Position numbers and translations under genes: made by a program. Below the pieces are notes generated by a model. That model was not told the origin of the DNA. It did no database searches and worked only from the letters and a program-made list of their open reading frames with translations. A stretch of 64,000 nucleotides of DNA from Cryoendolithus antarcticus (Eukaryota; Ascomycota; Dothideomycetes; Cladosporiales; Cladosporiaceae): positions 496,001 to 560,000 of the forward strand of contig NAJO01000013.1 of assembly GCA_002077065.1 (NCBI GenBank), given 5' to 3'. Shown here piece after piece: positions 23,029 to 35,283 of this stretch (the first letter of the stretch is position 1; each line of letters opens with the position of its first letter).

Positions 23029-23593
23029 GTGGGGAGGACTTGAGGAGTTGTCGTGGCTTGGAAAAGGGTAATACAGGGGAGGATGAATATACCTATGTGC
23101 GATGTGGGTTCTACTGGCGCTACCTGTGGGTCTTTTGGAGTTACTTGCGTGGGTCTACGCAGCATATAGACATATTTGCACGAATACATTTCTACTTTGT
23201 CCAACATGGCGGCAAATCCCACTGTACCCGCCGGCGATACTCATGTCGACCTCAACCCATCGCTGTCATGAGCGTCGTGGTCGTCTTCATTGTGGCGACT
23301 TCCCCGGCGTGGGCTGAGCGACGGCATAGCCTCGAGTCTGTGTACTGCCGTTGCTCTCACGTACCCCTGCTTGACTCGACCTGAGCGTCCAGGAGTTCGA
23401 GAAGCTCGTCAGATCAGATTGACCACTTGTGATCTGGTCAGTGCAGGTGACGACCAGATTTCATATTTATAACACGGTACCAGCAAGCACTCCGACCAGC
23501 TCGTGGCTGGGATCCTCGGCGGTGCACTCTGGCTGCCGTCTGCGGGCTTTCCCCCTCGCGCTGCTAATGGTGGAACATCAATATCGTTGTGCC
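23029..23593. other. Convergent intergenic region GT2/RBR
   Basis: 565 bp between two convergent stop codons. It holds 3' untranslated sequence; no further gene or repeat was seen. Confidence 0.5.
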
Positions 23594-26498
23594 TCAATGC
23601 GCATTGAACGGCCAAGCAACATCCAGATTCTCCGAGTGGAACTTGCAGTCCCGTTCATGCGCCGTATTCCCAATCCGCTTGATGTCCTTCTGGCTCGCCA
23701 AACACTGCCAGCAGAACTCCCAGCGGCATTTGCGACAAGTCATGCTATCGTCACAGTCAGCTTCCATTATCGCATGACACGCAGAACACAGATGTAGAGA
23801 GTAAGGCTCACTGATCGCACCCTCCGCCCTTCTCAATCCTCGCTCCACACCCCGTACCAGGGCAAACCTTCGACATACCCTGCACCATCTTCTCGCTCTT
23901 CTCCTCCTCTCTACGTCGCTTTGAGTCACCTCTGACGATCACCCCGTACTCCGCACAGGTCTTGCCCTGGTGCCATTTCACTTTGCAGCTTAGACAGACT
24001 TCGTGGCTGCAAGCTGCGCATTTCATGTAGCTCGAGTTTTCGACGTTCACTTGCCCAGAGTCACATTCTGATGCTAGACACCACGCGAAACCGGGCAGAG
24101 CTGAGAGTGTCGCTCGCGTCAGCAAGCGGTCGAATTTCTGGGCAAGGTCCAACGGAGCGCAGCGCAGGAAGTCTTCGGGTGTGAGGACTGACGGGCACTC
24201 GGGGCATTTGATGGACTCGGTGCCTTTGGAGTCTAGCTCTGAGGTAAGCCAGGCTTGTAGGCACTCTTTGCACGTTAAGATCTCATGGGTGCAGGACGTT
24301 GAGACCGAAGAGCTCGGAAAGAGGAAGGGAAGCTTGTCGTCGCCGCAGACAACGCAGCTCCTAAGAAGCGACGCCGCAGCCTTTACCCTCGCGGCTTCTG
24401 CAGCCGCAGCGCTTTCCTCCTCTGCAACTCTAGCTGCTACACGTGCGTCTTCGACTTCCATGAGCTCGCGCTCGAGCCTGGCATCGTGTTCGAGGCGTTG
24501 CGTAAGCTCTTGCGCCACATGCGCATCTTGTAGAGCCTTCGTGTGGCGGTCCTAGAGCTCAGCGGCCTGGCGCCTTATCTTTTCCACGGTCAGAGACTCC
24601 CAAGGCAGATGGAAGAGGTCGGGGTTGCCACTATCCTTCGAGACATCGGTCCAGCTGTCGAGTGAAGTTCCATCCGCAGAAGTGCCGTCAGCAGGAGACT
24701 GAACATTACTGGGTGAAGAGGGGAACGCGCCAGTCATGCCTGCGGATTTTCGCTCGGTTGCTCGGCCTTTGCCTTTGCCCTTGTAATGTGCTTGTGCGTG
24801 GACCTCCTCAGCATGTGAAAAAGAGACGCCGCTGTCTGCTGGACTTGGAGAGTCATTGTAGGCGCTCACAAGCCGCTGCACCTCATCTTCGGGAACCTCT
24901 GCCCAATCGATCTCCGAGATGGGTGGCAATGCGCGACCTTTGCCTTTGCTCAAGCCCTGTAAGGGATCATCGGTCACCTCAACAAGATTGCCGCTTGCAG
25001 GGTACTTGTTCGTGCTCGGCACCATAGGCTGATCCGCCCACACGTCTTTTTCCTGCTTCGCGGCGCGAAAAGGGTTCTCTCGGAACTCTCCAGCCGCCAC
25101 AAGAGCCTCCATGGCCTCCTGATTCTGTCGCTTGAGCTCTCCAGCAGCGATCTGCCGAGCATAGCCAGGGCCGAAGAGTCGTATCGATTCGATCTTTATC
25201 TGCTCTGACAGCGCTCGTGCGTACACTTTACGTCCTAGCTGTGTTGAGGACCTCCGTGAGTTGATCATCAACGGGCTCTTAGCACCCGGCAATAATGGCA
25301 CCTGTTCCATCGCGCTATAGCGCGTCGTCGCTAACTTTGAAGCGGCGCCAGTGTGTCCGTAGGTAAGTAAGTGCAAGATGAGGCCGTCAATGTTGGAAGC
25401 CGCGGCGGCGATCGAGAGGGTGCTGGCGCCTAGATCCCTTTCCGACAGTGATACAACGTGTAGATAGACAAGAGCCAGGTCCACCAAGAATTGCGCGCGG
25501 TCGACGTAGATGTACTTGTGTGACTCGAAAAGTCCGGAGGCGTCAATCTCGGATTGATATGTTTTCCTGGCGGCAATGTCGTCGAAGATGCGCAGGGCTT
25601 CTTCAAGCTTACGCTGTCTTGTCTCAGCGGCGGCCAGCTGGCTTGTCTCGCTTAGAACCAGCCTGCTTGTGGCAGAATGTCTTGCTGCGTCCCTTTGCTC
25701 CGTTTCAAGCTCTGGTTGAGCGGTAGTGCTCGCAGTGCGTTCAGCTTCAGGAGCAGCAGGCACTCTCTCCAATTCCACTGCGATCCAGTGTCGCAGCATG
25801 CCACCGTAGTCCAGCTGCTGAGCGATGTTGCACCGCTCAGCATTGGGCACAATGGTGCTGTCTGGCAGTAACAAAAAATCCGAGCTCATGACCGCACTGT
25901 TGACAGTGTCTTGTAAACGCTTCGCGCGATCAGTGTAGCCTTTCTCCGACAGCCTCAAGACTACGCCTAAGCACCTGCTTCGGAGCTCGTACATCAGTTT
26001 CGCCTCTTTGTCGCGGCCGGAGAGCGATCTAGAATCGCGACTTCGGGAGAGTGGCGGCACAGCAGTGTTGTCGAGCAGTGTTGCTACGTGCAAAGCGAGC
26101 ATCGTCAGGTCTTCAAGCAGCTGGGCTTGTGTCGTGAAGATGTAGGTACCAGGCTCAAAGAGCTCGTCTAGGTCGGCCTTTCGTTGGCGGCGAAGACCAT
26201 CCCATTTTGGTCCGGCACCCTGTGGGTTAAAGTGTTGAGACATCGGCTCTAAGCCTGGTCGCGAAGGCTTTCGCACGTGCTGCTTGCGATGCAAGAGGGC
26301 GTACAAGCCCCGCGCCTGGTCATCTTGCCGATGCTGCTGCTCTCCATATCGCGAAGCCGGGGTGCCAGACCGTAAAAGCTTCAAGAACCCTCGTGGAGCG
26401 TCGCTATTCAACGCTCTATCGTCTCGAGAGGTTCCCTCTACCGCGTCGACCTTGCGGACACTTCTCACGCCGACGGACGGGGGCGACTTCCTGATCAT
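23594..26498 (-). CDS. RBR-type E3 ubiquitin ligase gene with one in-frame TAG
   Basis: From ATG 26498, 648 codons are open to a TAG at 24552-24554. The same frame then runs on into the RBR module, to a 67-bp intron (23745-23811) and a last exon (23744-23594). RING1 is 'CVVCGDDK...CPEC', the IBR is 'KCAACSHEVCLSCKVKWHQGKTC' and RING2 is 'KVCPGTGCGARIEKGGGCDHMTCRKC'. The expected catalytic Cys is in GGGC. Splicing restores 'GCDHMTC'. RBR ligases pass ubiquitin through a RING2 thioester. The ~40 residues just after the TAG (DRHTKALQ...) are coiled-coil and look coding, although the first ATG after the stop is only at 24461. So the stop seems to break one gene: a true nonsense mutation, readthrough or a sequencing error. 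Alternatively these are two genes, the second encoding 266 aa from 24461. The N-terminal half has no known domain but an internal duplication. Confidence 0.7.
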
Positions 26499-27720
26499 TG
26501 ATATATCACCAAAACAACACGGCTGAAGGCTAGGATAAGTTGAGACGCATTCGTAATTCTAAACGACAACAGACGCAGTGAAGTCCGACAGGTCGCATTG
26601 AAAGGCGTCCGCGTGACTCCACCCGCACATGTTGAAATCCCACAAAGGCTGTACCCCTCAGCCATGATACCCAAAGCCATGGAAGGCAGTGCGGTATACA
26701 GGATTGGTCACATACGGTGCCGGTATAGCCTGAGGCCACATGAGGTTGCACTAATGTATAGCTGGGGCGTGAGTGGGCAGTGAAGAGCTTAGCGGAAGCT
26801 AGAGACTTCAGAGATGACCTACATGTCGTGCGGACTGGGCTGCCTTCAGCCTTGTGGGTCCATACAATGCGACTCGCTACATCTGATATCTGGCTTATCT
26901 GCAGATTGTTGTGTACCATAGATGGTGTGAATGCTGTTGATGCATGAATCTGGTAGAGCAGCAGCCGTAATGTTCCGCGAGAGGAGAGGGCCAGTAGACT
27001 GATAAGTATTGGTCTTTGACGAGAACGTGGCAGCACGTGGACCTTTGCAAGCGACCAACGCACTGGACGGAGCCATAGGAGGCCACCGAGGCAGACATGC
27101 GTGAGTAGTGTGTTGGCGTGGTGTGCAGGATTTCTTAGCTGATGCTGCGGCTTTGCCCTGCCACGCCCACGAGGCAACCATAAGTCACCTCTGCTCAAGC
27201 TCCAATGCATAGATAGCGCCCGTGACACCACACCTTATCGATTGGGTAAGCAAATGACGGCCGCATTTGATAAGGCCTTCCGTAACATGATCGCGAATCA
27301 GTACGTTGGTATATACCTGGTCAATAGTGTCAATGAGATCAATTGGATAGCGATCGGCAACCAGACCGCAATGCGTAGTATACCATCCAACCGCGGCGAT
27401 ACCGCTGCAGCCAACGAAGCGAGTCTGTCGAAGTCGGCCTCGCGATAACTGCGATGGTCATACTGCGCAGTGAACCTGATGATGGCTCCCGTGGTGACAT
27501 CGGGGGTGGGTGAAGAGCGAGATACTCCGTCATTGGCGCCCAAATTTTGACTTTTGGTCGTTGCCCGGCAACCTGCGACAACACATTTGCGCAAACCGAG
27601 GCCATGCACTTGTCGATGACATGAACATATAGTCGAACGGAGTACAGACCCATAGCAGTCGTTGAAGGTTTGATAAATCATTATCTCTACGTCTACAGCG
27701 AGACTCTCTTCACCGGCGCC
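26499..27720. other. Divergent intergenic region RBR/F-BAR
   Basis: 1.2 kb containing the promoters of the two flanking genes. A minus-strand frame of 233 codons (26530-27231) starts with GTG and lacks protein character; I do not call it. No RNA gene was recognised. Confidence 0.5.
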
Positions 27721-30700
27721 ATGCTAGGCGCAACCGCGGCCTCGGACGGTCCGACCGTCTCACTATCATGTATACAGACCTCTGTCACAAAGCACACAAC
27801 AAGACACTGACAGTCCTCGCAGTCGCAAACAACTTCTGGGGCAAGGAAGATGCCGGCGTCACTCCACTCCTCACCCGCATCCATAATGCGAAAACGACAG
27901 GCGATGAGCTCAAGGCCTTCTACTCAGCCCGGGCGGAAATCGAAGCAGACTATGCGAAAAGGCTCCTCACACTGGCCAAGAAGGGGCTTGGGTCCTCAGA
28001 GCAAGGCACTCTGCGCATGAGTCTCGATGTCGTGCGCGCCGAGACGGACAGCATGGGCAAGCAGCACGCCACCGTCGCGCAGCAAATGAAGACGGAGCTG
28101 GACGAGCCGCTAGCAGCTTTCGCCGGCGGGATCAAGGAACGGCGCAAGATCGTGCAAACTGGGATTGAGAAGCTACTCAAGACGAAGAACGGTCAGACTG
28201 CCGCTGTCATCAAAGCGCGCGACAAGTTCGAGCAGGACTGCCTCAAGATCAAGGGCTACTTGGCGCAAGGTCACATGGTCATGGGGCAGGAGGAGCGCAA
28301 GAACAAGGCCAAGATGGAGAAGACGCAGATCCAGATGAGTAATAGCAGCCAGGAATACGAGCAGGCTGTCAAAGTCTTGGAGGAGACCACTGGAAAGTGG
28401 AACCGCGAATGGAAGGCTGCGTGCGACAAGTTCCAGGATCTGGAAGAGGAGCGCATCGACTTCTTCAAGAGCAGCTTGTGGAGCTTCGCCAACATTGCCT
28501 CAACTGTGTGCGTTAGTGACGACCAGAGCTGCGAGAAGGTGAGGCTTAGTCTCGAAGATTGCGATGTGGAGAAGGACATCACCAGCTTCATCAAGGAGAT
28601 GGGCACTGGACAGGAGATCCCGGATCCGCCAAAGTACATCAACTTCTGCCGTGGCGATGTGGATGATGCGGCCTCTTTGACTGGCTCGGAGGATGAGGCG
28701 TACTCTGTCGCGCAGTTCCCACGGGCCATGAACCCGACTTTCCGGACTTCATCGCCACAGCCGAGCGCTTTCGAGTCGCACCACAATCCTGAGTCGAGCT
28801 TGAGGGAGGAGATAGGCATGCCGAAGGTGCGATCTTCTCTGCAGGGAGATGAGGCGTTCAACGCCAGAGGGTCAACGGGAAGCGGTGCGCCTCCTCCGCT
28901 GAATGTCAATCGCGACACATGCTTCAACCCAAGAGGATCTACTGGAAGCAATGCGCAGTCTCCGGTCAAGTCGATGCCATCAGACCCGTACACAGACGTG
29001 CCTCGCGTGCCACATAATCCGTACCCAGCAGACGGCATGACCCAGTTCTGTCGTACTGGACCACCATCCGAGCGCGGATCTGCAGCGTCGCCGGTGCGAC
29101 CAGGAAGCAGTGGCAGTCTGCAGAATAGCGACTACACAAACCCGACGTCGCTGTCCGACAAGGAGCCCAGTAGCGGCCATCAGTCACCAGTCAAGCACTA
29201 CAATGACTCTGCAATCTCTGGTGTTTCATCCAATGGCGAGGAGAAGAGCCTGCAGAAAAAGAAGAGTGGCTTCTTCCAGTCTCACTCGCCCTTCCGCCGC
29301 CGAAGCAACAAGAGCAAGGACCCTGCACCTCGTGCTACATCTGCAGCACCTGCCAATAGAAACACGTGGGCACCAGCTCCAAGAGGCGCAGAGAGCGCCA
29401 ACACGAGTCCTGTCAAATCTTCGCCATTCGGTGCGAACGGCCGAGCCAGCACTTGGCAGCAAAAGCAGCCATCTCCAAGCCCAGAGCCTGACCCAGTCGA
29501 TCCCCGTGCAGAGTATCAGCTGGGCATCGGCAACAATGTCTTCGATGTCGCCTCGCCGGATGCTCGACAGCAGCTCCCGTCAGCGAGAAGAGAGGTACCG
29601 ACAACCTTGGACCCTATTGCCCAAGCTCTGGCTGAGCTGAAAGGCGTTGCGAAAAATGCGTCAGTCCGTCAAAGTGCAGACAGACACTACGGCATGTCCA
29701 CGCCCGCCCCAGACGCCCGTGGCATGCATCCAGGCAGTGTCCCAACACCGTTCGCGAACGCCGCTAATCGTGGCACACCTCCGCCAGCTTACGACCAGCC
29801 GCCTATGAGCCGTCTTGGTGCTCCTCAGCCAGCACACACGAAGCGCGAGATGCAGAAAGCGACTGCGAATTTTGTGAACCAGAACCGTGACATGTTCAAT
29901 CCCGACCAGCGCCCAAGCACCGGCTCCCGCTCGACTACTTCTCAGTCATTCCAACAGCAACACCACCAGCAGCAGCAGCCTCCTCGTGCTACATCCCCTG
30001 CACCTCTCCGCAGCGCCTCACCCCGCCCGTTTCATCCCGCCGACCCTCGCGGGCAACAGCAACAGCCAGCGTACCGCGCCCCATCCCCGAACCCCTACGG
30101 CAATGGCCCACCAAATCAGAATGGCCGTCCTCGCGCTCAGTCCTCCAGCCCCATCAAGCCCCAACACCCACAGCAACAGCAACAAGGCTATGGCAACCCC
30201 TACGCCCCCCGCCAAGCCTCACCCAGCTACCACCCCGCTCCTCGCGCCGCCTCTCCAAATCCAGCTTACACCCGTCCCGGCGCAAGCTCAGTCAACAGCC
30301 GGCCTCCTTCTAGCCGCGGATCGGATAATGGTGGCATGGCGATGCAGCTTGCGCCGTCGCCGGGGCAGGAGCAGTATGGCGGAGGTCAGCGCGGCGGACC
30401 TGGCGGGCGGCCGCAGAGCGCTTACTTTCCCGACCAATCTGGAGGACCTCCAGGGCCTGGGGGAAGTCAGGTCATGGCGACGAGGCAGAGGAGCCAGAGC
30501 CAGGGTGTGCAGAGGCAGTTTACTAAAGACGGGAGGCTGATTTTGCACTATTGTGAGTGGTGCCCCTCTTTCGTTATGCTTGAAGAGTATACTGACAACA
30601 CTTCGTAGCTCGAGCAATGTACACATACCCCGCCGCCATCCCCGAGGAACTGTCCTTCACCAAGGGAGATGTCTTAGCGGTGCTGAGATTGCAGGATGAT

Positions 30701-30781
30701 GGGTGGTGGGAGGCTGAGGTAGTGGGTGGGAAGGGTGGGCGCGCTGGACTGGTGCCCAGTAATTATCTGAAGGGGTGTTAG
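27721..30781 (+). CDS. F-BAR/SH3 protein of the Cdc15/Imp2/Hof1 (PCH) family
   Basis: Three exons: 27721-27769, 27823-30552 and 30609-30781, giving 983 aa. I place the start at 27721 (MLGATAASDG...). A 53-bp intron with CTGAC branch and CGCAG acceptor then joins to give 'SLSFANNFWGKEDAGV', the conserved F-BAR beginning. The in-frame ATG at 27768 would replace this with intron sequence. The F-BAR coiled coil covers about residues 15-270, with 'GYLAQGHMVMGQEERKNKAKMEKTQIQ' and 'FKSSLWSFANIASTVCVSDD'. A long disordered Ser/Pro/Gln-rich linker follows. Exon 3 adds the SH3 domain ('MYTYPAAIPEELSFTKGD...DDGWWEAEV...GLVPSNYL'). These proteins curve the plasma membrane and scaffold the actomyosin ring at septation. 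Imp2-like is the likeliest subtype. Confidence 0.9.
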
Positions 30782-33700
30782 ATCGATGGAAGGGTCTGGA
30801 AGAGCAATGATCGGGCGTTCGGGTTGGGGCTATGTGGGAGTGTACAGAAACGTGTAAGGGGGAGCAAGAGTACATATGTGGTTGGCGCACGCAATCGTCA
30901 GCCTCGAAAGTCAACTCTTCTTCGTATGTGCGCGCGTGAATTAACCGCTGGCCGTATCGCGTGTGCTTGTTATGATCGCATCGATCTCGTCTGATCGATG
31001 CCTCCGATTCCACTAGCATGGGAGCAGCGCCTCGCTGTCGCGACCATGTGAGCAGCAGCGTAAGAGAGGGATCGAAGGACCGTAGAGAGACAAACTTGAC
31101 CTGGCATTCACTTGACTGTTCCCTCACCGTCGAAGCGCCGTCAAGCGCGGCGCTGGACCATCTCATCAACTTGCGAAAGCAGATGTAGATGAGTGACCAG
31201 CGACGGTCGATCGAGATGTCTTGTCGAGAGATGCCTATCATACCTATGCTCTTTCTCTTCGGAATCTAAGCACTCTTCGTTCCTCGACTCCACGACGTCT
31301 ACAGTCCACAAGATCGTATTGGAACTAATTAATGGTTTTCTCCTATCGACCGGATCACTCGATTACCGCAGCCAGTGGGCTCGGCCACCTGCTGGTAGGA
31401 AGCATGTCCGCACAAAACGACTCCTGTTGACGCGTCCATGGGCTTGGCAGCGTCGTCGTTGACTTTCGTTGGATTTTCGACAATGTGATCGAATGCTTGT
31501 GGGCGATGTCAGTCGCGCGCGCGCTGCCACTGTAATGTCAGTTGGCACAGGGATCATAGCACAGTCGTCAAGGACCACCTTTTCCCTGAGATCGTCGCAA
31601 AGCAAGAACAGGCGTCGAGAAGCCCATAGACCGGGTCCATATCGTTCACTGTGACGACCATGAGCAGATAATCAATGGGCAATCGCACTGCTCACGTAAT
31701 GTTCAAGGCCATGGACGAAGAGGTCTTGATCGTTGTCTCGCTACTACGTTCAATCTGCTCAGTGCTATCCTGGCGACCCTCGCTTGACAGACAGCTGATG
31801 CACGCCGGCGCTAGCGCTACTGGACTGCAAACAGGAGACTGTGGCCAGAAGATCTCCGCACCCCAGATTGGTGATATGAGATCGTCGCTGCACATCCCCT
31901 GTGTGGCTGCTCTAGGCTGTACGATGTGCTGCAGGTCATGATCAATAATTCATCTGCTCACAGGCCTGCTGCCCTTTTGGTACAGGCAGAGCTCCGGATA
32001 TGTTGCCGTGAGATCGGAAGAGCGGCGCGGCGAGTGCAGGACGGCTTGCGATCTTTCCGACAGGTGACACAACCTTCTCGCCTCCAGCGTCAGGGAGCTG
32101 TCCAATGGCTACACGACCGAATGACGGGTCAGGCCACCGAACTGCTTATTCAACTGTGGCCAAGCCGTCAACTCCTATGACTGATCAGTCCGTGCCCTGT
32201 AGCTTCGCTCTCGATACGCTGGGGACGTTCAGTAGTATGTCAAAAGATTACACTACTTCTCGTCTAATCGGCAGGACAAGCGAAGTCGCGTCACTTGTCA
32301 TACCCAGGAGTAGGCGAGAACTACCATCGTCGCCACAACGCTGCACAGTGATCAGGTCGCGTGGGCGTTGAGGCGCCCTGAGGTACCTACCATCTCGTAT
32401 CCAACTTTCCCACCAACGCCAATCCGGGCAGTACCCCGAGCAGCCCACTGGGGTGCTCGGCATGGGTGAGAGCCACTGTCCACAGCGTGACATGTTCGGT
32501 GATCGGTCGATGGCTTGTCGTAATGCCACAAACGAGCATGACCTGTCAGTGGGCCATCAAGGCAGAATGATATAAATCTGTCGAGATGAAAATCGGTGAA
32601 GGATGACGAAGTGCCAGCGACTACAAATTGCAACCTTTTCGCCGCGCAAATGTCAAGAATGATTTGCACGCAAGAGACGGCGTCTTTGCGGATGAGGTCG
32701 AGAGCGACGTATAGGACTCCCAACTCGCTCCCAGTCAAGTCTCGAGGAAGTCTAGACCCTCGAGCGTAGGATTCGACGCCACATGTAGCGGCCCGCGCGG
32801 CAGCGATCGGAGGAAGGCGTCATCTCGCGAATTGCCCATAAGCTCCCGTCTGCTGCGTTCAATGCTGCTCGTCACGACAAGTGAGCGTCCCCCTAGCAGT
32901 ACGATGATGCAATGCAACAACAGGGACACTGGACATCGCCAGTATCAACGGTCCATACTGTGCTGGTCACCTGCTCTCCTGGCGTGAATTGCCGTGAGGT
33001 GAATGTCAGTGTTGTTGTCACGCGTTGCATATGAACCGAGGAGAGACTTGTAGTGAAGCGGCAATGAATAGTGTGGCGACCTGTCGGCACAGCCAAATAC
33101 CTGACATGCCGTAGTCCCGCGAAGATCGCGTCAAATAATACCCGGCCACCTACTGGCATGCATCGACAATCGATATTGCCATGCTGCTTCACGGTGATCC
33201 CCAGCACTGACGGCGATTGTGCGGACCGCATCATCTGGTTCATCCAGTCGGGTGGCAAGACCTTACATGCTCGCTGCTATTCTGCCGCTGATGGTGGCCT
33301 TAGACGTAAGTGCATCTATCCGCAGCGCGTAAGAAGGTTTATCGGGTTGGTCAGCACGCTTTCGAGATGACTTTTTTCGGTGCTTGAACAGTGCAGGCGC
33401 TGGTTCAGGCAAGCGATCAAGTGGACAACCTGTAATTTCATGTGACCAAGGTCAGCTTGTTCTCGTACGTAAGTCGGCACAGTCATGATGGTCGCGTACC
33501 CATAATTCGGACTTGGTATATAGCTGTGAGGGTTGAATATTGTTCCTGCGATCACAGCCGAGAGCAAATGAACGCGGGCGGGAACATCCGCACTAGCGTG
33601 CGAGAATCCCAGGAGCGTCTTGTACAGCTCTCGATGCTTTCGTAAGCACTTACCACACCTCTTTGAAATGCGACCTCACTCCAAGCTGGCAGATTCCAAG

Positions 33701-34148
33701 GTAAGTGACATACGACGTCGTACTCACTATCCACGTTGCTCGCGATCTGGGATGTCTCGCCACGTTGATGCGCGACAGGACGTCATCGCCGCATGGCGCG
33801 CGTGTGGCTGGGAGAAGCGACGAGCCGGCCTTGCTGACGCCCTTGCCTTCGTATAGCAGCTCACCACGAGTCCACAACATCGTTCGGAGATATCGCTCAT
33901 AGCAATACATCTGTCCTGAAGACGCACGGCGCGATTTCTTTCCGCAGCGTTGTCGTTGCCAGGAACGCTGGTCCTCCACTGCTTAGCCGACCGAGTGTCA
34001 AGTCGCATCTCACACCTAGTCATCTTTCAATCTGACGTGACTGCACCTCCCACGACGTACGACTGAGTCGTGTGCTGCGCGATCGACGACTGCAGCGCTA
34101 GCTTGTGGGAGCTACAGTAGTGTGCTTTGCGTTCAGGTCACAGTTGCG
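30782..34148. other. Long intergenic region without a recognised gene
   Basis: 3.4 kb between the F-BAR gene and the bZIP gene, the largest gap in the window. It contains only short frames. A run of minus-strand frames between 32352 and 33979 has coding-like composition and several good splice signals, but no family is recognisable; see the findings. A 15-base match to a sequencing adapter lies at 32011-32025. No tRNA, rRNA or transposon ends were seen. Confidence 0.45.
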
Positions 34149-35283
34149 ATGCAGCCAGCACAAGCTCATCAAGTAAGCAGCCCTGATCTACATGCCGCTT
34201 ATCCTGCCCGCGCTTCGAATCATTTTGCGCAAGGCGCCATGTCGACAGTGGCTCAAGAGCGGACCAACACATCTTAGATGGTTGCTGACAATGCATCGCA
34301 CTAGGAAGGACCCCAAGGCCAGAATCTTGAGATGAGTATGTATACCGCCCACTCTGCTCGTTCGCGACGTCCCTTTCTAAGCGGCTCTTCCAGCCACGAG
34401 TATGCTAACGTTGCGTGCCGTTCCAGCGTTGCGAGAACATTTGCTCGCGCAGCAGAGCGCTGCTGGCAGCTCGTCTGCAGGCCAATCAAATTACCCACCA
34501 CCGCCATCAACATCTGCGCCACTACCCGGTCACCCATATCAACACTCTGACTCCGCAAGTCCACAGGATCATCTGGATGCCAGTGGACTTCCTCCAGGAC
34601 AGCAGGCGACCTACGGCATGGCTAACGACAGCGCCGGTGATGAAAGCATGGGTGGCGCAGATGGTATGGACGCTAAGGGCAAGCGTGAACTCTCCACTAG
34701 CAAGCGCGCTGCCCAAAATCGAGCAGCACAGGTGAGATCTCCATCCATCGGCATGCCATAGATGCTCCTTCGGGACCTTACTAACGGGCAATAGCGCGCA
34801 TTCCGCCAGCGCAAAGAGGGCTACATCAAGAAGCTTGAGGAGCAAGTCAAGGACTTCCAATCTGTCGAGCAAAGCTACCGCGCCCTCCAGCACGAGAACT
34901 ACCAATTACGCGAATACATCCTGAACCTCCAATCACGCCTTCTGGAGAACCAATCCGACTTTCCTCCTGCGCCTTCGCACGTGGACCTGAACCAGACACC
35001 ACGCGCGCCATCTCCCACCGAACGGCCGAGCAGCACGGAGCAACAGCTGCGCCGTGAGCTCCAACAAAACGTGGCACCCGTGGCACCGATAGCATCGGGA
35101 CCCGACCCACCACGCCAGGCCCCCATTGACCACCTCGGAGCTGCTGCCGCACGTGCAGTCGAGCTCGAAGCGAAGCGGCCGCTGGACACGCCGTACGCAC
35201 TATCAAGCGACTACCCAAGCAAGAGAGCACATGCCGAGGCCAGTGCAGACGCACCGATGAGTGACGCTAAGCCGCAGCGATAG
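34149..35283 (+). CDS. kapC: KapC-type bZIP transcription factor
   Basis: Four exons: 34149-34172, 34305-34335, 34427-34731 and 34795-35283, giving 282 aa. The basic region reads 'KRAAQNRAAQRAFRQRKEGYIKKLEEQV' and is split by the third intron between NRAAQ and RAFRQRK. It is followed by a leucine zipper ('YRALQHENYQLREYILNLQSRLLE'), then a Pro/Ala-rich tail with a possible NLS near the C-terminus. The domain sequence and the ~280 aa length match the KapC group of AP-1-like fungal bZIPs. Target genes are unknown; relatives bind TRE-like sites in the nucleus. Exons 1 and 2 (8 and 10 codons) rest on frame and splice consensus (GTAAGC, GTATGT; TGCTAACG branch) and are less certain. Confidence 0.8.

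Noticed and set aside
26530..27231. 233-codon open frame on the minus strand between the RBR and F-BAR genes
   Set aside because: It begins with GTG, is rich in Ser/Arg/Leu/His/Cys without domain-like segments, and has no family resemblance. It is probably upstream sequence of the RBR gene.
30657..31241. 194-codon minus-strand frame overlapping the F-BAR SH3 exon
   Set aside because: It is antisense to a clear SH3 domain exon and shows no domain of its own.
34200..34230. TTCGAATC T-loop-like motif on the plus strand
   Set aside because: It lies inside an intron of the bZIP gene and has no tRNA arms around it.
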